Part shown: positions 8,191 to 15,021 of the stretch, one piece after another
Layout: each line of letters starts with the position of its first letter
Position numbering within the stretch: the stretch's first letter is position 1
NCBI GenBank assembly: GCA_964387645.1
Contig: CAYLYM010000082.1
Location: 1 to 17,645, forward strand
Reading direction: 5' to 3'
Source: CAYLYM01 sp964387645
GTDB lineage: Bacteria > Calditrichota > Calditrichia > RBG-13-44-9
Length of the DNA stretch: 17,645 nucleotides
Position numbers and translations under genes: made by a program
The notes under the pieces: model-generated
Databases searched by the model: none
What the model saw: the letters and a program-made list of their open reading frames with translations, nothing else
Told to the model about the DNA's origin: nothing

Positions 8191-9333
8191 TCATAGATTC
8201 AGGAAACGAGCAATTTCGTTTGCAGCGCGAATTGCTGCGCCGGGCTCTCCCAATTTGTTCGGTATTTTTGATAATTCAGATTTCACTTGTTCATAGTACC
8301 GGAAATCATTCAAATATTTGTTAAGCTCACGAATTATGTTTTCTGGTGTAAGCTTATACTGAATTAACTCCGGTACTACCTTTTTTCCAGACACAATATT
8401 AGCCAATGCAATGTTCTGCAGTTTAATTACTCTTTTACCAATAAAATATGAAAGGGGTGATACTTTATAAATAACAATCATAGGGGTGCCTAGGTATCCA
8501 GTCTCTAATGTTGCTGTCCCGCTGGCCACGATGGCCACATGAGAGAATTTAAGCAAAGGATATATGTCATGGCGCACTGATTGAATATTTGTTCTATTCC
8601 CAATTATATTCTCATAAAAATCATCGCTAATGCCGTTCGCTTTCCCCAGAATCCACAAGTATTTATCTTTATCATTAAATTTTTCAATCGTTTCTAAAAC
8701 GACAGGCAATAAATTAGATATTTCATTCTTGCGAGAGCCAGGAAGAATAGCAATTATAGGTTTACAGGGTTCAAGGTGATGTTTCTGTCGAAATTCATTT
8801 TCACTCATCCGGATTTGAATTTGATCCGTCAATGGGTGACCCACAAATTTCGCGGTAATACCTCTTTGAGCATAAAATTTTTCTTCAAATTCAAAAATTA
8901 CCAGAAGCAAATCAACATATTTTCGCATTTTTTCCACGCGTCCTTCTCCCCATGCCCACAATTGCGGACAGATATAATAAATAACCGGAATATTCAATTT
9001 TTTAACCATTTTAGCAATACGCAGATTAAATCCAGGATAATCAATCAAGATTACTGCCAATGGATTCATTTTCTTTATCCAGTGTTGCAGTTCTTTGAAT
9101 ACCCTACGAACGAACGGGATATGTTTAATAATTTCAGCAAACCCCAGGAATGCCATCTGCCTGATATGGTAAAGTAACTGCACACCTTGTCTTTTCATCT
9201 CGTCTCCACCAATACCGGTAAAAATTAAACCAGGAATCAACTCTTTTAGCGTTTTAACCAGGTCTGCAGCATGGCGATCGCCTGAAGCCTCACCGGCAAT
9301 AATCAAAATTCGTTTTTTATGTTGTTTCTGCAT
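8191..9333 (-). CDS. lpxB: Lipid-A-disaccharide synthase LpxB
   Basis: LpxB joins UDP-2,3-diacylglucosamine to lipid X to make the lipid A disaccharide at the inner face of the cytoplasmic membrane, which implies an LPS-type outer membrane. The 380-aa length is normal for the family (GT19). Hallmarks are visible: the N-terminal AGEASGD (about 14-20), the GFAEI membrane-contact segment, DYPGFNLR, CPQLWAWGEGR and FVGHPL, then LPGSRKNEI and ASGTATLE (UDP-sugar binding). It is the last gene of the minus-strand block but follows a terminator hairpin after frr, so it probably has its own promoter or depends on read-through. No strong Shine-Dalgarno sequence precedes the ATG. Other lipid A genes (lpxA, lpxD, lpxK) are not nearby. 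Confidence 0.95.
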   Translation of the reverse strand: MQKQHKKRILIIAGEASGDRHAADLVKTLKELIPGLIFTGIGGDEMKRQGVQLLYHIRQMAFLGFAEIIKHIPFVRRVFKELQHWIKKMNPLAVILIDYPGFNLRIAKMVKKLNIPVIYYICPQLWAWGEGRVEKMRKYVDLLLVIFEFEEKFYAQRGITAKFVGHPLTDQIQIRMSENEFRQKHHLEPCKPIIAILPGSRKNEISNLLPVVLETIEKFNDKDKYLWILGKANGISDDFYENIIGNRTNIQSVRHDIYPLLKFSHVAIVASGTATLETGYLGTPMIVIYKVSPLSYFIGKRVIKLQNIALANIVSGKKVVPELIQYKLTPENIIRELNKYLNDFRYYEQVKSELSKIPNKLGEPGAAIRAANEIARFLNL

Positions 9334-9365
9334 CGGTCTTAATTATTTTTAGCTAATTTTACCAA

Positions 9366-9403
9366 TAAAATAAAAATAGCGAGCAACAATCGGTTACTCG
9401 CTA
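9366..9403 (-). terminator. Terminator after frr
   Basis: Read on the minus strand, TAGCGAG (complement of 9397-9403) pairs with CTCGCTA (complement of 9377-9383). An inner AAC/GTT pair extends the stem beyond a single mismatch. It is followed by TTTTTATTTT. This is a good Rho-independent terminator 37 bp after the frr stop codon, separating the translation/nucleotide operon from lpxB. Confidence 0.75.
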
Positions 9404-9439
9404 AATATAATAGAAAACTCAATATTAAGTTCAAATGAA

Positions 9440-10000
9440 TTATTCTTCTAAAATTTCTTTTTCCTTTTTATTTAATAATTCATCAACCTTTTTGATATAA
9501 TCATCGGTTAATTTCTGGATTTTTTCTAGCATAGTATGTTCTTCATCTTCCGATATTTCATGGTTTTTTTCCATCTTCTTAATTTGTTCGTTTGCATCTC
9601 TCCGGATATTACGAATCGCTACACGAGCATCTTCACAAAATTTTTTGACCAATTTAATAAGTTCACGACGACGTTCTTCGCTAAGTTCAGGAATTGGAAT
9701 ACGAACAACATTCCCATCATTAGACGGATTCAATCCTAAATCAGAGTTCAAAATTGCCTTTTCAATTTCTCCGATCATGCGTTTTTCCCATGGCTGTACA
9801 ACCAGTAATCGAGGTTCTGGTGCCGTAATGGTTGCTACTTGATTAATAGGAATAGTAGTTCCATAATAATCCACTTTTACTACATCCAGAAGTGCAGGAG
9901 TAGCTCTTCCTGTGCGAATTCGGGCAAGTTCTTGTTGTAAATGTTCTACCGATTTTTTCATTCGGATTTCGGCATTATTATAAATCTGTTTGGTTGACAT
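9440..10000 (-). CDS. frr: Ribosome recycling factor
   Basis: RRF splits post-termination ribosomes together with EF-G. The 186-aa length is standard. The N-terminal helix is followed by LARIRTGRATPALLD (about 25-39), the DYYGT and PINQVATI beta segments, then LNPSNDGNVVRIPIPELSEERR and the C-terminal three-helix bundle (RDANEQIKK), all typical. It starts 2 nt after the pyrH stop, and its ribosome-binding site (AAGGGG) lies inside the end of pyrH, so translation is probably coupled. The order rpsB-tsf-pyrH-frr is the widely conserved bacterial arrangement. Confidence 0.97.
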   Translation of the reverse strand: MSTKQIYNNAEIRMKKSVEHLQQELARIRTGRATPALLDVVKVDYYGTTIPINQVATITAPEPRLLVVQPWEKRMIGEIEKAILNSDLGLNPSNDGNVVRIPIPELSEERRRELIKLVKKFCEDARVAIRNIRRDANEQIKKMEKNHEISEDEEHTMLEKIQKLTDDYIKKVDELLNKKEKEILEE

Positions 10001-10002
10001 TT

Positions 10003-10719
10003 TTATCCCCTTACTTTTGTGCCAATGGGTTCTCCAAGTACCACCTTTTTCAGGTTACCTTTCTCACCCATATTAAATACAATAATGGGAAGATTATTGT
10101 CCATAGAAAGAGTAATTGCTGTTGGGTCCATTACCCGTAAACCCTTTTTAACGACTTCGAGGTACCCCAATTCCTTGAATAATTTAGCATCAGGATCTAC
10201 TTCGGGATCAGCGGAATAAACACCATCAACGCGAGTACCTTTGAGGATTACTTCTGCCTCAATTTCAATTGCCCGAAGAACGGCCGCCGTATCAGTAGTA
10301 AAATATGGATTGCCAGTTCCTGCAGCAAAAATTACAATACGTCCTTTTTCTAAATGTCGAATTGCTCTTCGGCGAATAAATGGCTCAGCAATTTGCTCCA
10401 TTGGAATGGCAGTTTGTACACGTGTAAATACACCGAAATTTTCAAGGGCATTTTGCAAAGCTAGAGCATTTAAAACTGTTGCCAGCATACCCATGTAATC
10501 AGCAGAGACCCTATCCATTTCTTTAGCTGCTTTTGAAATTCCACGAAAAATATTTCCACCACCAATTACCACACCAATCTGGACACCAAGATTGAAAGCT
10601 TCTTTAATCTCCGTTGCAAATTGCTTTAAAACATTAGAATCGATCCCATACTTAGCTGGACCAGCAAGAGACTCACCACTTAACTTTAGCAAAATTCTCT
10701 TAAAAACGGGATTTTGCAT
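10003..10719 (-). CDS. pyrH: UMP kinase
   Basis: PyrH phosphorylates UMP to UDP in pyrimidine nucleotide synthesis as a cytoplasmic hexamer of the amino-acid-kinase fold. The 238-aa length is normal. It shows KRILLKLSGESL (about 8-19), VIGGGNIFRG (52-61), the bacterial AADYMGM-like segment (SADYMGMLATV), TGNPYFTTDTAA, and LKGTRVDGVYSADP near the nucleotide site. The start is supported by GGAG inside the tsf 3' end; the gap to tsf is 5 nt. It should be transcribed with rpsB, tsf and frr. Confidence 0.97.
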   Translation of the reverse strand: MQNPVFKRILLKLSGESLAGPAKYGIDSNVLKQFATEIKEAFNLGVQIGVVIGGGNIFRGISKAAKEMDRVSADYMGMLATVLNALALQNALENFGVFTRVQTAIPMEQIAEPFIRRRAIRHLEKGRIVIFAAGTGNPYFTTDTAAVLRAIEIEAEVILKGTRVDGVYSADPEVDPDAKLFKELGYLEVVKKGLRVMDPTAITLSMDNNLPIIVFNMGEKGNLKKVVLGEPIGTKVRG

Positions 10720-10724
10720 AAAAT

Positions 10725-11318
10725 TTACTCTCCAATCTGAAATCTAGCAAAACGGCGAATGTTTATATTTTCGCCTAACTTGGCGATAACTTCTGTCAAA
10801 TAATCCTTGATCGTTTTATCAGGTTCACGTATATAGGCTTGTTCTAATAAAACATTCTCACTATAGAATTTTTCTAATTTACCTGTAGCAATTTTATCTA
10901 CAATGTGCTCAGGTTTACCACTTTCTATAGCCTGTTCCCGATAAATTCGCAATTCACGATCAATAATTTCCTGCGGGACATCTTCTCTTTGTATTGCAAT
11001 TGGATTGGAAGCAGCAATATGCATCGCAAGATTATGAACAAATTCTTTAAAATCATCGGTCTTAGCTACAAAGTCCGTTTCACAGTTTACTTCCACCAAA
11101 ACACCTAATTTACCACCTGGGTGAATATAAGAGTGAACCAGCCCATCTTTCACTTCCCGCGTTGATTTCTTTTCAGCTTTTGCTACACCTTTTTTTCTTA
11201 GAATCTCCACAGCTTTTTCCATATCACCATCTGCTTCTTTCAGCGCATTTTTACAATCCATCATACCTGCGCCGGTTTTATCCCTCAATTCTTTAACAAT
11301 TTTTGCATTAATTTCCAT
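10725..11318 (-). CDS. tsf: Elongation factor Ts, short form
   Basis: EF-Ts exchanges GDP for GTP on EF-Tu. The N-terminal UBA-like domain (VKELRDKTGAGMMDCKNAL) and the core segment with the classic TDFVAKTDDF motif (EVNCETDFVAKTDDF) are clear. From the preferred ATG at 11318 it has 197 aa, well below the ~280 aa of the E. coli protein, so it is the short type seen for example in Thermus, with a reduced core. An in-frame ATG at 11336 would add six residues (MNRRGG), but AGGAG sits in that stretch, 7 nt before the 11318 ATG, and EF-Ts proteins normally begin with the sequence found there. It lies 26 bp after rpsB. Confidence 0.96.
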   Translation of the reverse strand: MEINAKIVKELRDKTGAGMMDCKNALKEADGDMEKAVEILRKKGVAKAEKKSTREVKDGLVHSYIHPGGKLGVLVEVNCETDFVAKTDDFKEFVHNLAMHIAASNPIAIQREDVPQEIIDRELRIYREQAIESGKPEHIVDKIATGKLEKFYSENVLLEQAYIREPDKTIKDYLTEVIAKLGENINIRRFARFQIGE

Positions 11319-11344
11319 TCCACCTCTCCTGTTCAACTTTTTAA

Positions 11345-12088
11345 TTATTCCTGAATTTCTTCTTTCTTCACGGCCATTTCAGCCTTATCCTGTGTAGCAG
11401 CCTCAAGGCTTTCTTTTCCCTCAAGGACTGCATCGGCAATAACTCGGGTAATAAGAGTAATTGATTTGGTTGAATCATCATTGCCAGGTATAGGATAATT
11501 AACCATTGTTGGATCACAGTTGGTATCTACTATTGCCACAATTGGGATACCCAATTTCCTGGCCTCACGTACTGCAATTTCTTCTTTTTTGATATCTATA
11601 ATATATAACACACCTGGAATTCTCTTCATTTCCCGAATACCAGAAAAAACTTTTTTCATTTTTTCAATTTCACGTTCAATATGAAGGCGCTCTTTTTTGG
11701 TTAATTTTTCAACAGTACCGTCCAAAGTCATCTTTTCCAAATTTTCCAGGTGCCGGATACTTTTCTTTATTGTAGCGAAATTGGTTAACGTTCCACCTAA
11801 CCAGCGTTCTACAATATAAGGCTGTTCGCAGCGTGTAGCTTCTTGCATAATAATCTCTTTTGCCTGATTCTTTGTTCCAACAAATAACACAGGTTCTCCT
11901 GTGGCTGCAATTTCCTTGACAATATTATACGCTTTTTCTAAATTTTTTAATGTCTTTTGTAAATCAATAATATGAATCCCATTTCGCTCCATGAATATGT
12001 AAGGTTTAAATTTAGGATTCCAACGACGGGTTAAATGTCCGAAGTGAACACCTGCTTTAAGCAAATCTTCTAAAGTAACCTTAAGCAT
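11345..12088 (-). CDS. rpsB: 30S ribosomal protein S2
   Basis: S2 binds late to the 30S head-body junction. The 247-aa protein has LLKAGVHFGHLTRRWNPK (about 9-26), IHIIDLQKT, FVGTKNQAKE, ERWLGGTLTN and the C-terminal GIPIVAIVDTNCDP and IPGNDDS motifs, plus the central coiled-coil segment. It ends in a Lys/Glu-rich tail. GAGGAG sits about 6 nt upstream of the start codon. A structured leader (12106-12183) lies directly upstream, consistent with the known autogenous control of rpsB-tsf by S2 in several bacterial groups. Confidence 0.97.
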   Translation of the reverse strand: MLKVTLEDLLKAGVHFGHLTRRWNPKFKPYIFMERNGIHIIDLQKTLKNLEKAYNIVKEIAATGEPVLFVGTKNQAKEIIMQEATRCEQPYIVERWLGGTLTNFATIKKSIRHLENLEKMTLDGTVEKLTKKERLHIEREIEKMKKVFSGIREMKRIPGVLYIIDIKKEEIAVREARKLGIPIVAIVDTNCDPTMVNYPIPGNDDSTKSITLITRVIADAVLEGKESLEAATQDKAEMAVKKEEIQE

Positions 12089-12105
12089 AACAAACTCCTC
12101 TTTTA

Positions 12106-12183
12106 ATTGGGTTAATCCTCCACCGCCTCCAACAATTTAAAAATCCCATACTTTTGGGACACCCAATAAAATATTCAGCGGTG
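12106..12183 (-). promoter_or_regulatory. Structured rpsB leader with possible pseudoknot (S2 leader candidate)
   Basis: In the minus-strand transcript four arms appear in this order: CACCGC (12183-12178), ATTGGGT (12167-12161), GCGGTG (12126-12121) and ACCCAAT (12112-12106). First pairs with third (6 bp) and second with fourth (7 bp), giving crossing helices, which is an H-type pseudoknot. A small hairpin (TCCCA/TGGGA) sits inside. The last arm lies only a few nt from the rpsB ribosome-binding site, so folding could control translation. Autoregulatory S2 leaders are known in other bacteria; assignment here rests on position and pairing only. Confidence 0.5.
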
Positions 12184-12198
12184 TGTGTTTTTTTTATG

Positions 12199-12228
12199 AA
12201 AAAACCCTTCCCTTTGAAAAAGGAAGGG
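12199..12228 (-). terminator. Terminator between rpsI and rpsB
   Basis: CCCTTCC (minus-strand reading of 12228-12222) pairs with GGAAGGG (12211-12205), extended by short A/T pairs. A run of six T follows on the minus strand. It starts about 20 bp after the rpsI stop. The + strand also has a T-run (12233-12239), so it may work both ways. It implies that rpsB is separately transcribed or reached by regulated read-through. Confidence 0.7.
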
Positions 12229-12247
12229 CTAATTTTTTTCTCAAATA

Positions 12248-12634
12248 TTAACGTTTTGAGAACTGGAAATTTTTGCGCGCCTTTGGCTGGCCATATTTTT
12301 TTCTTTCCACTTCTCGCGGATCGCGAGTCAGGAAGCCTCCAGCCCGTAATTCAGGACGCAATTCTTCATTCCATTTTAATAATGCCCGTGCAATACCTAA
12401 CCGTAATGCTCCTGCTTGACCAGACAAACCACCACCCTTGATATTAGCAACAACATCGAACTTACCTAAAGTATTGGTCACTACAAACGGTTGCTCAATA
12501 ATCATTTTAAGAACTTCGCGCTTAAAATAATCGTGTAATAGTTTACCATTCACCCGTATTACACCTTTACCAGGATACAACCAGACCCGGGCAGTAGCAG
12601 TTTTACGTCTTCCAGTTGCGTAATATGCTTCCAT
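12248..12634 (-). CDS. rpsI: 30S ribosomal protein S9
   Basis: S9 is a 30S head protein whose C-terminal tail reaches the P-site tRNA. The 128-aa length is typical. Features include ATGRRKTATARVWL (about 6-19), GGGLSGQAGALRLGIARAL (68-86), FLTRDPREVERKKYGQPKARK and the invariant C-terminal SKR. GAGGAAA stands about 6 nt before the ATG. It follows rplM by 15 bp, the near-universal rplM-rpsI pair. Confidence 0.97.
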   Translation of the reverse strand: MEAYYATGRRKTATARVWLYPGKGVIRVNGKLLHDYFKREVLKMIIEQPFVVTNTLGKFDVVANIKGGGLSGQAGALRLGIARALLKWNEELRPELRAGGFLTRDPREVERKKYGQPKARKNFQFSKR

Positions 12635-12649
12635 TTTATTTCCTCAAAT

Positions 12650-13090
12650 TTAAAACTTCAATAGTTCAGGTTTTTGGGCCTCATGTGGATGATCGGGCCC
12701 GGCATAAACTTTTAGCTTTTTAAACATTTTCCGACCAAGTGCATTTTTAGGCAACATCAAACGAACCGCATGCTCGATGACTCTTTCTGGATGCTTTTCA
12801 ATCATTTGACGAAATGGAATATGCTTTTCCCCTCCTGGATAGCCAGAATGTCGGAAATATGTTTTTTGATCAAACTTCTTCCCGGTTAACTTCACTTTTT
12901 CAGCATTCACAACAATAACAAAATCTCCCACATCTTGATGAGGAGCAAAATAAGGTTTGTGTTTACCACGCAAAATTGAAGCTATTCGGCTGGCTAATCT
13001 ACCCAGTACTAAATTTTGAGCATCTACCAGAAACCATTTCCTCTGTGCTCGAATCTCATCGATCTTGGAATAATCGGTTCTCAAATCCAT
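12650..13090 (-). CDS. rplM: 50S ribosomal protein L13
   Basis: L13 is an early-assembling 50S protein. The 146-aa product has KWFLVDAQNLVLGRLAS (about 18-34), LRGKHKPYFAPHQDVGDFV (40-58), the YFRHSGYPGG motif and the MLPKNALGRKMFKKLKVY segment. The ribosome-binding site is AGGAGG at 13093-13098, only 2 nt from the ATG at 13090. The TTG at codon 3 (13082-13084) would have the usual 8-nt spacing, so the true start may be there. It is the first gene of the minus-strand ribosomal block, with a good promoter upstream. Confidence 0.97.
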   Translation of the reverse strand: MDLRTDYSKIDEIRAQRKWFLVDAQNLVLGRLASRIASILRGKHKPYFAPHQDVGDFVIVVNAEKVKLTGKKFDQKTYFRHSGYPGGEKHIPFRQMIEKHPERVIEHAVRLMLPKNALGRKMFKKLKVYAGPDHPHEAQKPELLKF

Positions 13091-13115
13091 ATCCTCCTAA
13101 TATTTATAGCTCGAG

Positions 13116-13144
13116 AATTTAATTTGACAAAAATATGTTGTCAA
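13116..13144 (-). promoter_or_regulatory. Candidate sigma-70-type promoter for rplM-rpsI
   Basis: On the minus strand a consensus TTGACA (13139-13144) is followed after 17 nt by TAAATT (13116-13121). The predicted start of transcription is about 18 nt before the rplM ATG, leaving a very short leader. The -35 hexamer forms a 6-bp inverted repeat with TGTCAA in the spacer, and a perfect 14-bp AT-rich palindrome (13147-13160) lies just upstream. These could be an operator or UP-like element. Confidence 0.5.
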
Positions 13145-13581
13145 GCCAATTTTAAAATTGACATTTTATAAACTTTCTTCGCTTAAGTTGTTTATAAGAA
13201 AACTCAAAAGTCATACATAAATGCCAGCATACGGAATTAAAAAATTCTTTTCTCTGATAAGTTAACTCGCTGCTTCTGTTTATATTTTTATTAATTTTGA
13301 TCTTGATTTTACTTATTTTTAATCAGATCCAGCTGCTTTGCATTTTAAAACTAATTTATTATTCCAATTTTAAAACTTTTTGAGAAAAATACAATCCAAA
13401 TTATTTTCAGTAAAATCCTTTGTTCAAACTATTCGAAATCTGTCTAACACTTGTTTTATCATTGTTTTATTTTTAAATTAAGTAAAATTTAAATTACTCA
13501 TATCTATTAAAAATACATGTTTTAGCCTGAATAGCTATGTTTTATAAATTATTATTAAATAACAAGTAAAGGTACAATTCA
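13145..13581. other. AT-rich divergent intergenic region
   Basis: No gene is seen between rplM (-) and the 62-aa gene (+). It contains the palindrome CAATTTTAAAATTG (13147-13160), an 8-bp inverted repeat TTATAAAC/GTTTATAA near 13166-13198, and a bulged repeat GATCTTGATT/AATCAGATC near 13300-13328. ATTTTAAAACT occurs twice (near 13342 and 13366). The divergent promoters should lie here. Confidence 0.4.
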
Positions 13582-13770
13582 ATGGTAGAGTTAATACCGA
13601 AGAGCGAAGCTGTAAAAAAAGCCATCAAATGGATTTCTGACCAACGGCAAGAAAATCCAGATAAACCGTTGGGCAAATTGATTGAAGAAGCAACTTTTCG
13701 ATTTGATATTTCTCCTGGGGATGCGGAATTTTTAATACGATTCTATAAAAACCAGAGGCAAATTCAATAA
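13582..13770 (+). CDS. Small conserved-looking hypothetical protein (62 aa)
   Basis: This 62-residue protein has a coherent, charged, helical composition (IPKSEAVKKAIKWISDQRQ..., then LIEEATFRFDISPGDAEFLIRFYKNQ). It has no signal peptide, membrane segment or cysteine, so it is probably cytoplasmic. The pattern of an N-terminal amphipathic helix, LIEEA, and a closing aromatic helix resembles small unnamed proteins found in several anaerobic bacteria; I recall no function. A weak ribosome-binding site (AAAGG) lies about 11 nt before the ATG. It is divergent from rplM and stands alone. I believe it is a real gene because the frame keeps normal codon use in a very AT-rich surround. Confidence 0.72.
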   Translation: MVELIPKSEAVKKAIKWISDQRQENPDKPLGKLIEEATFRFDISPGDAEFLIRFYKNQRQIQ

Positions 13771-13796
13771 TGTTTTTAACCAAACGAAAGTTCATT

Positions 13797-13816
13797 TTTT
13801 ATTATTAATAATAAAA
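13797..13816. repeat. Perfect 20-bp AT palindrome downstream of the 62-aa gene
   Basis: TTTTATTATT followed by its exact reverse complement AATAATAAAA, 27 bp after the stop codon. It may be a weak intrinsic terminator or a chance AT palindrome in very AT-rich DNA. Confidence 0.4.
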
Positions 13817-14034
13817 CAAATTTGAATAATTAATCTTTATTTGAAAATATTATCTTTTTAAATAATTGTTATTATTAATCTTGTATCGTGTATATTCTAT
13901 AATATGCACAATTTAGGATTCTTTTATTTTAAATCATTTGTTAATTTCTTGGTGAAATATAAGAAAGAAAATTAGGAAAATACCACCAAAACCAGAAAAG
14001 TTTTTATCTATGATTAATAAAATTTCAGCAGAAA
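13817..14034. other. Very AT-rich gene-free stretch
   Basis: No open frame of note and no clear hairpin. The composition is markedly more AT-rich than the coding parts of the window. Nothing further can be supported. Confidence 0.4.
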
Positions 14035-14564
14035 ATGGTTAAATTACCCGATAACATTTTCTACTCGAAAATTGAAGAACGCAATTTTATTTCGAGGAAA
14101 AACTTAAGAATAGGAATCTTGGTGCTCACAGAAACCATTAAAGAACGAATTAATTCGGTAAAGCTTCATCTAAACCTACAATAAATTTTAAACAACCACT
14201 ATACTTCCCACGTAAATTGTTAACCCAGGATTTGTTATAAGACCTGTCAAAGAACTTTCGATGGATCTCACAAGGTATAGCTGTAGAGAATTCACCCAAT
14301 GGCTATTTAAAGTGAAAGCAAAACCAGATATTGGTTAATAATAAGAAATATATTCCGAACAATAAAATTTTGTCGTTCCAAACCGTGTACGGCGAAATAG
14401 ATTTGTATTTTAGAGTAAAATTGTTTGATGGCTATTTGGATAAACACATGAAATTTTTGCTTCAATTGAATGGTTCGATAAAGACATTTGGATTAAATGA
14501 TTGGACTGTTGCAAAAAATCCCAGCAAGAAGAAAAATCATTGGTTAAATACAGGACGAAAGTAA
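14035..14564 (+). pseudogene. Degraded coding region, function unknown
   Basis: Two overlapping + frames look like pieces of one decayed gene. The first runs 14035-14184 (ATG, 49 codons, starting MVKLPDN). The second is open from 14154 to the stop ending at 14564, about 136 codons, broken only by TAA (14238-14240) and TGA (14313-14315). Its text is coding-like, for example PLYFPRKLLTQDLL, FRWISQGIAVENSPNGYL and LSFQTVYGEIDLYFRVKLF. An intact piece of 77 codons starts with TTG at 14331. I do not recognise a family. It could instead be chance open frames, but two in-frame stops in 136 codons is few for DNA this AT-rich. Confidence 0.4.
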
Positions 14565-14870
14565 ATTTTCAAAAATATTTAAACCTCTTATGTTGGAAAA
14601 TTTTTTTCTTATGTCATAAAAAATTGACAAGAAAATATATGTATTAAAGACTATATGTTATCAGGCTGGGCAGCCATCTATATTTTGTATGTGCATCAAA
14701 ACAGTGAAAAAATAAAAGTGCTTAAATAATAACTTTGATTTTAAAACAGCGATTATTAATTTAAATCAAATTATAAAAAAGCGCTTTGGCGCTAGCAATA
14801 GTTTTAACAGGTTATGAGAAAATTAAAGACAAATCATCAGTCTGACTGTGAATCACCGGAAATCGTACGT
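14565..14870. other. Gene-free spacer with small hairpins
   Basis: It contains GGCTG-GG-CAGCC (14664-14675), a short hairpin AGCGC-TTTG-GCGCT (14780-14793) that on the minus strand is followed by a T-run (14775-14780 complement) and so resembles a weak minus-strand terminator, and CAGTC-T-GACTG near 14839-14849. No open frame is convincing. Confidence 0.35.
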
Positions 14871-14920
14871 AGCGGATCAATGCTCGCCTTAATCCCTTTC
14901 TTACAATAGATGGATCCGCT
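14871..14920. repeat. 8-bp perfect inverted repeat with 34-nt loop
   Basis: AGCGGATC at 14871-14878 is the exact reverse complement of GATCCGCT at 14913-14920. The arms are GC-richer than the surroundings. Role unknown; it could be a mobile-element scar, a binding site or a transcript hairpin. Confidence 0.5.
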
Positions 14921-14939
14921 GTTTACCAAATAACAAAAT

Positions 14940-14982
14940 AACTTAACAGAAACAAGCTCATTCTTTATTGCTTCTGTTAGTT
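14940..14982 (+). repeat. Long imperfect hairpin upstream of the T9SS-tailed gene
   Basis: AAC(T)TAACAGAA at 14940-14951 pairs with TTCTGTTAGTT at 14972-14982 with one bulged T. A further CAA/TTG (14953-14955 with 14968-14970) pairs across a single mismatch, giving about 14 bp around a 12-nt loop. It ends 39 nt before the preferred start codon at 15022 and may be a leader hairpin. Confidence 0.45.
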
Positions 14983-15021
14983 AATATCATTAATTAAATC
15001 TATAAAATGAAAGGAGCCAGT

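Noticed and set aside
8776..9177. 133-codon plus-strand open frame
   Set aside because: It lies antisense to lpxB, whose motifs are unmistakable, and its product looks like low-complexity shadow sequence.
13091..13581. Possible L13-type leader RNA or tRNA gene upstream of rplM
   Set aside because: The best promoter leaves only about 18 nt of leader, and no cloverleaf or T-loop motif was found.
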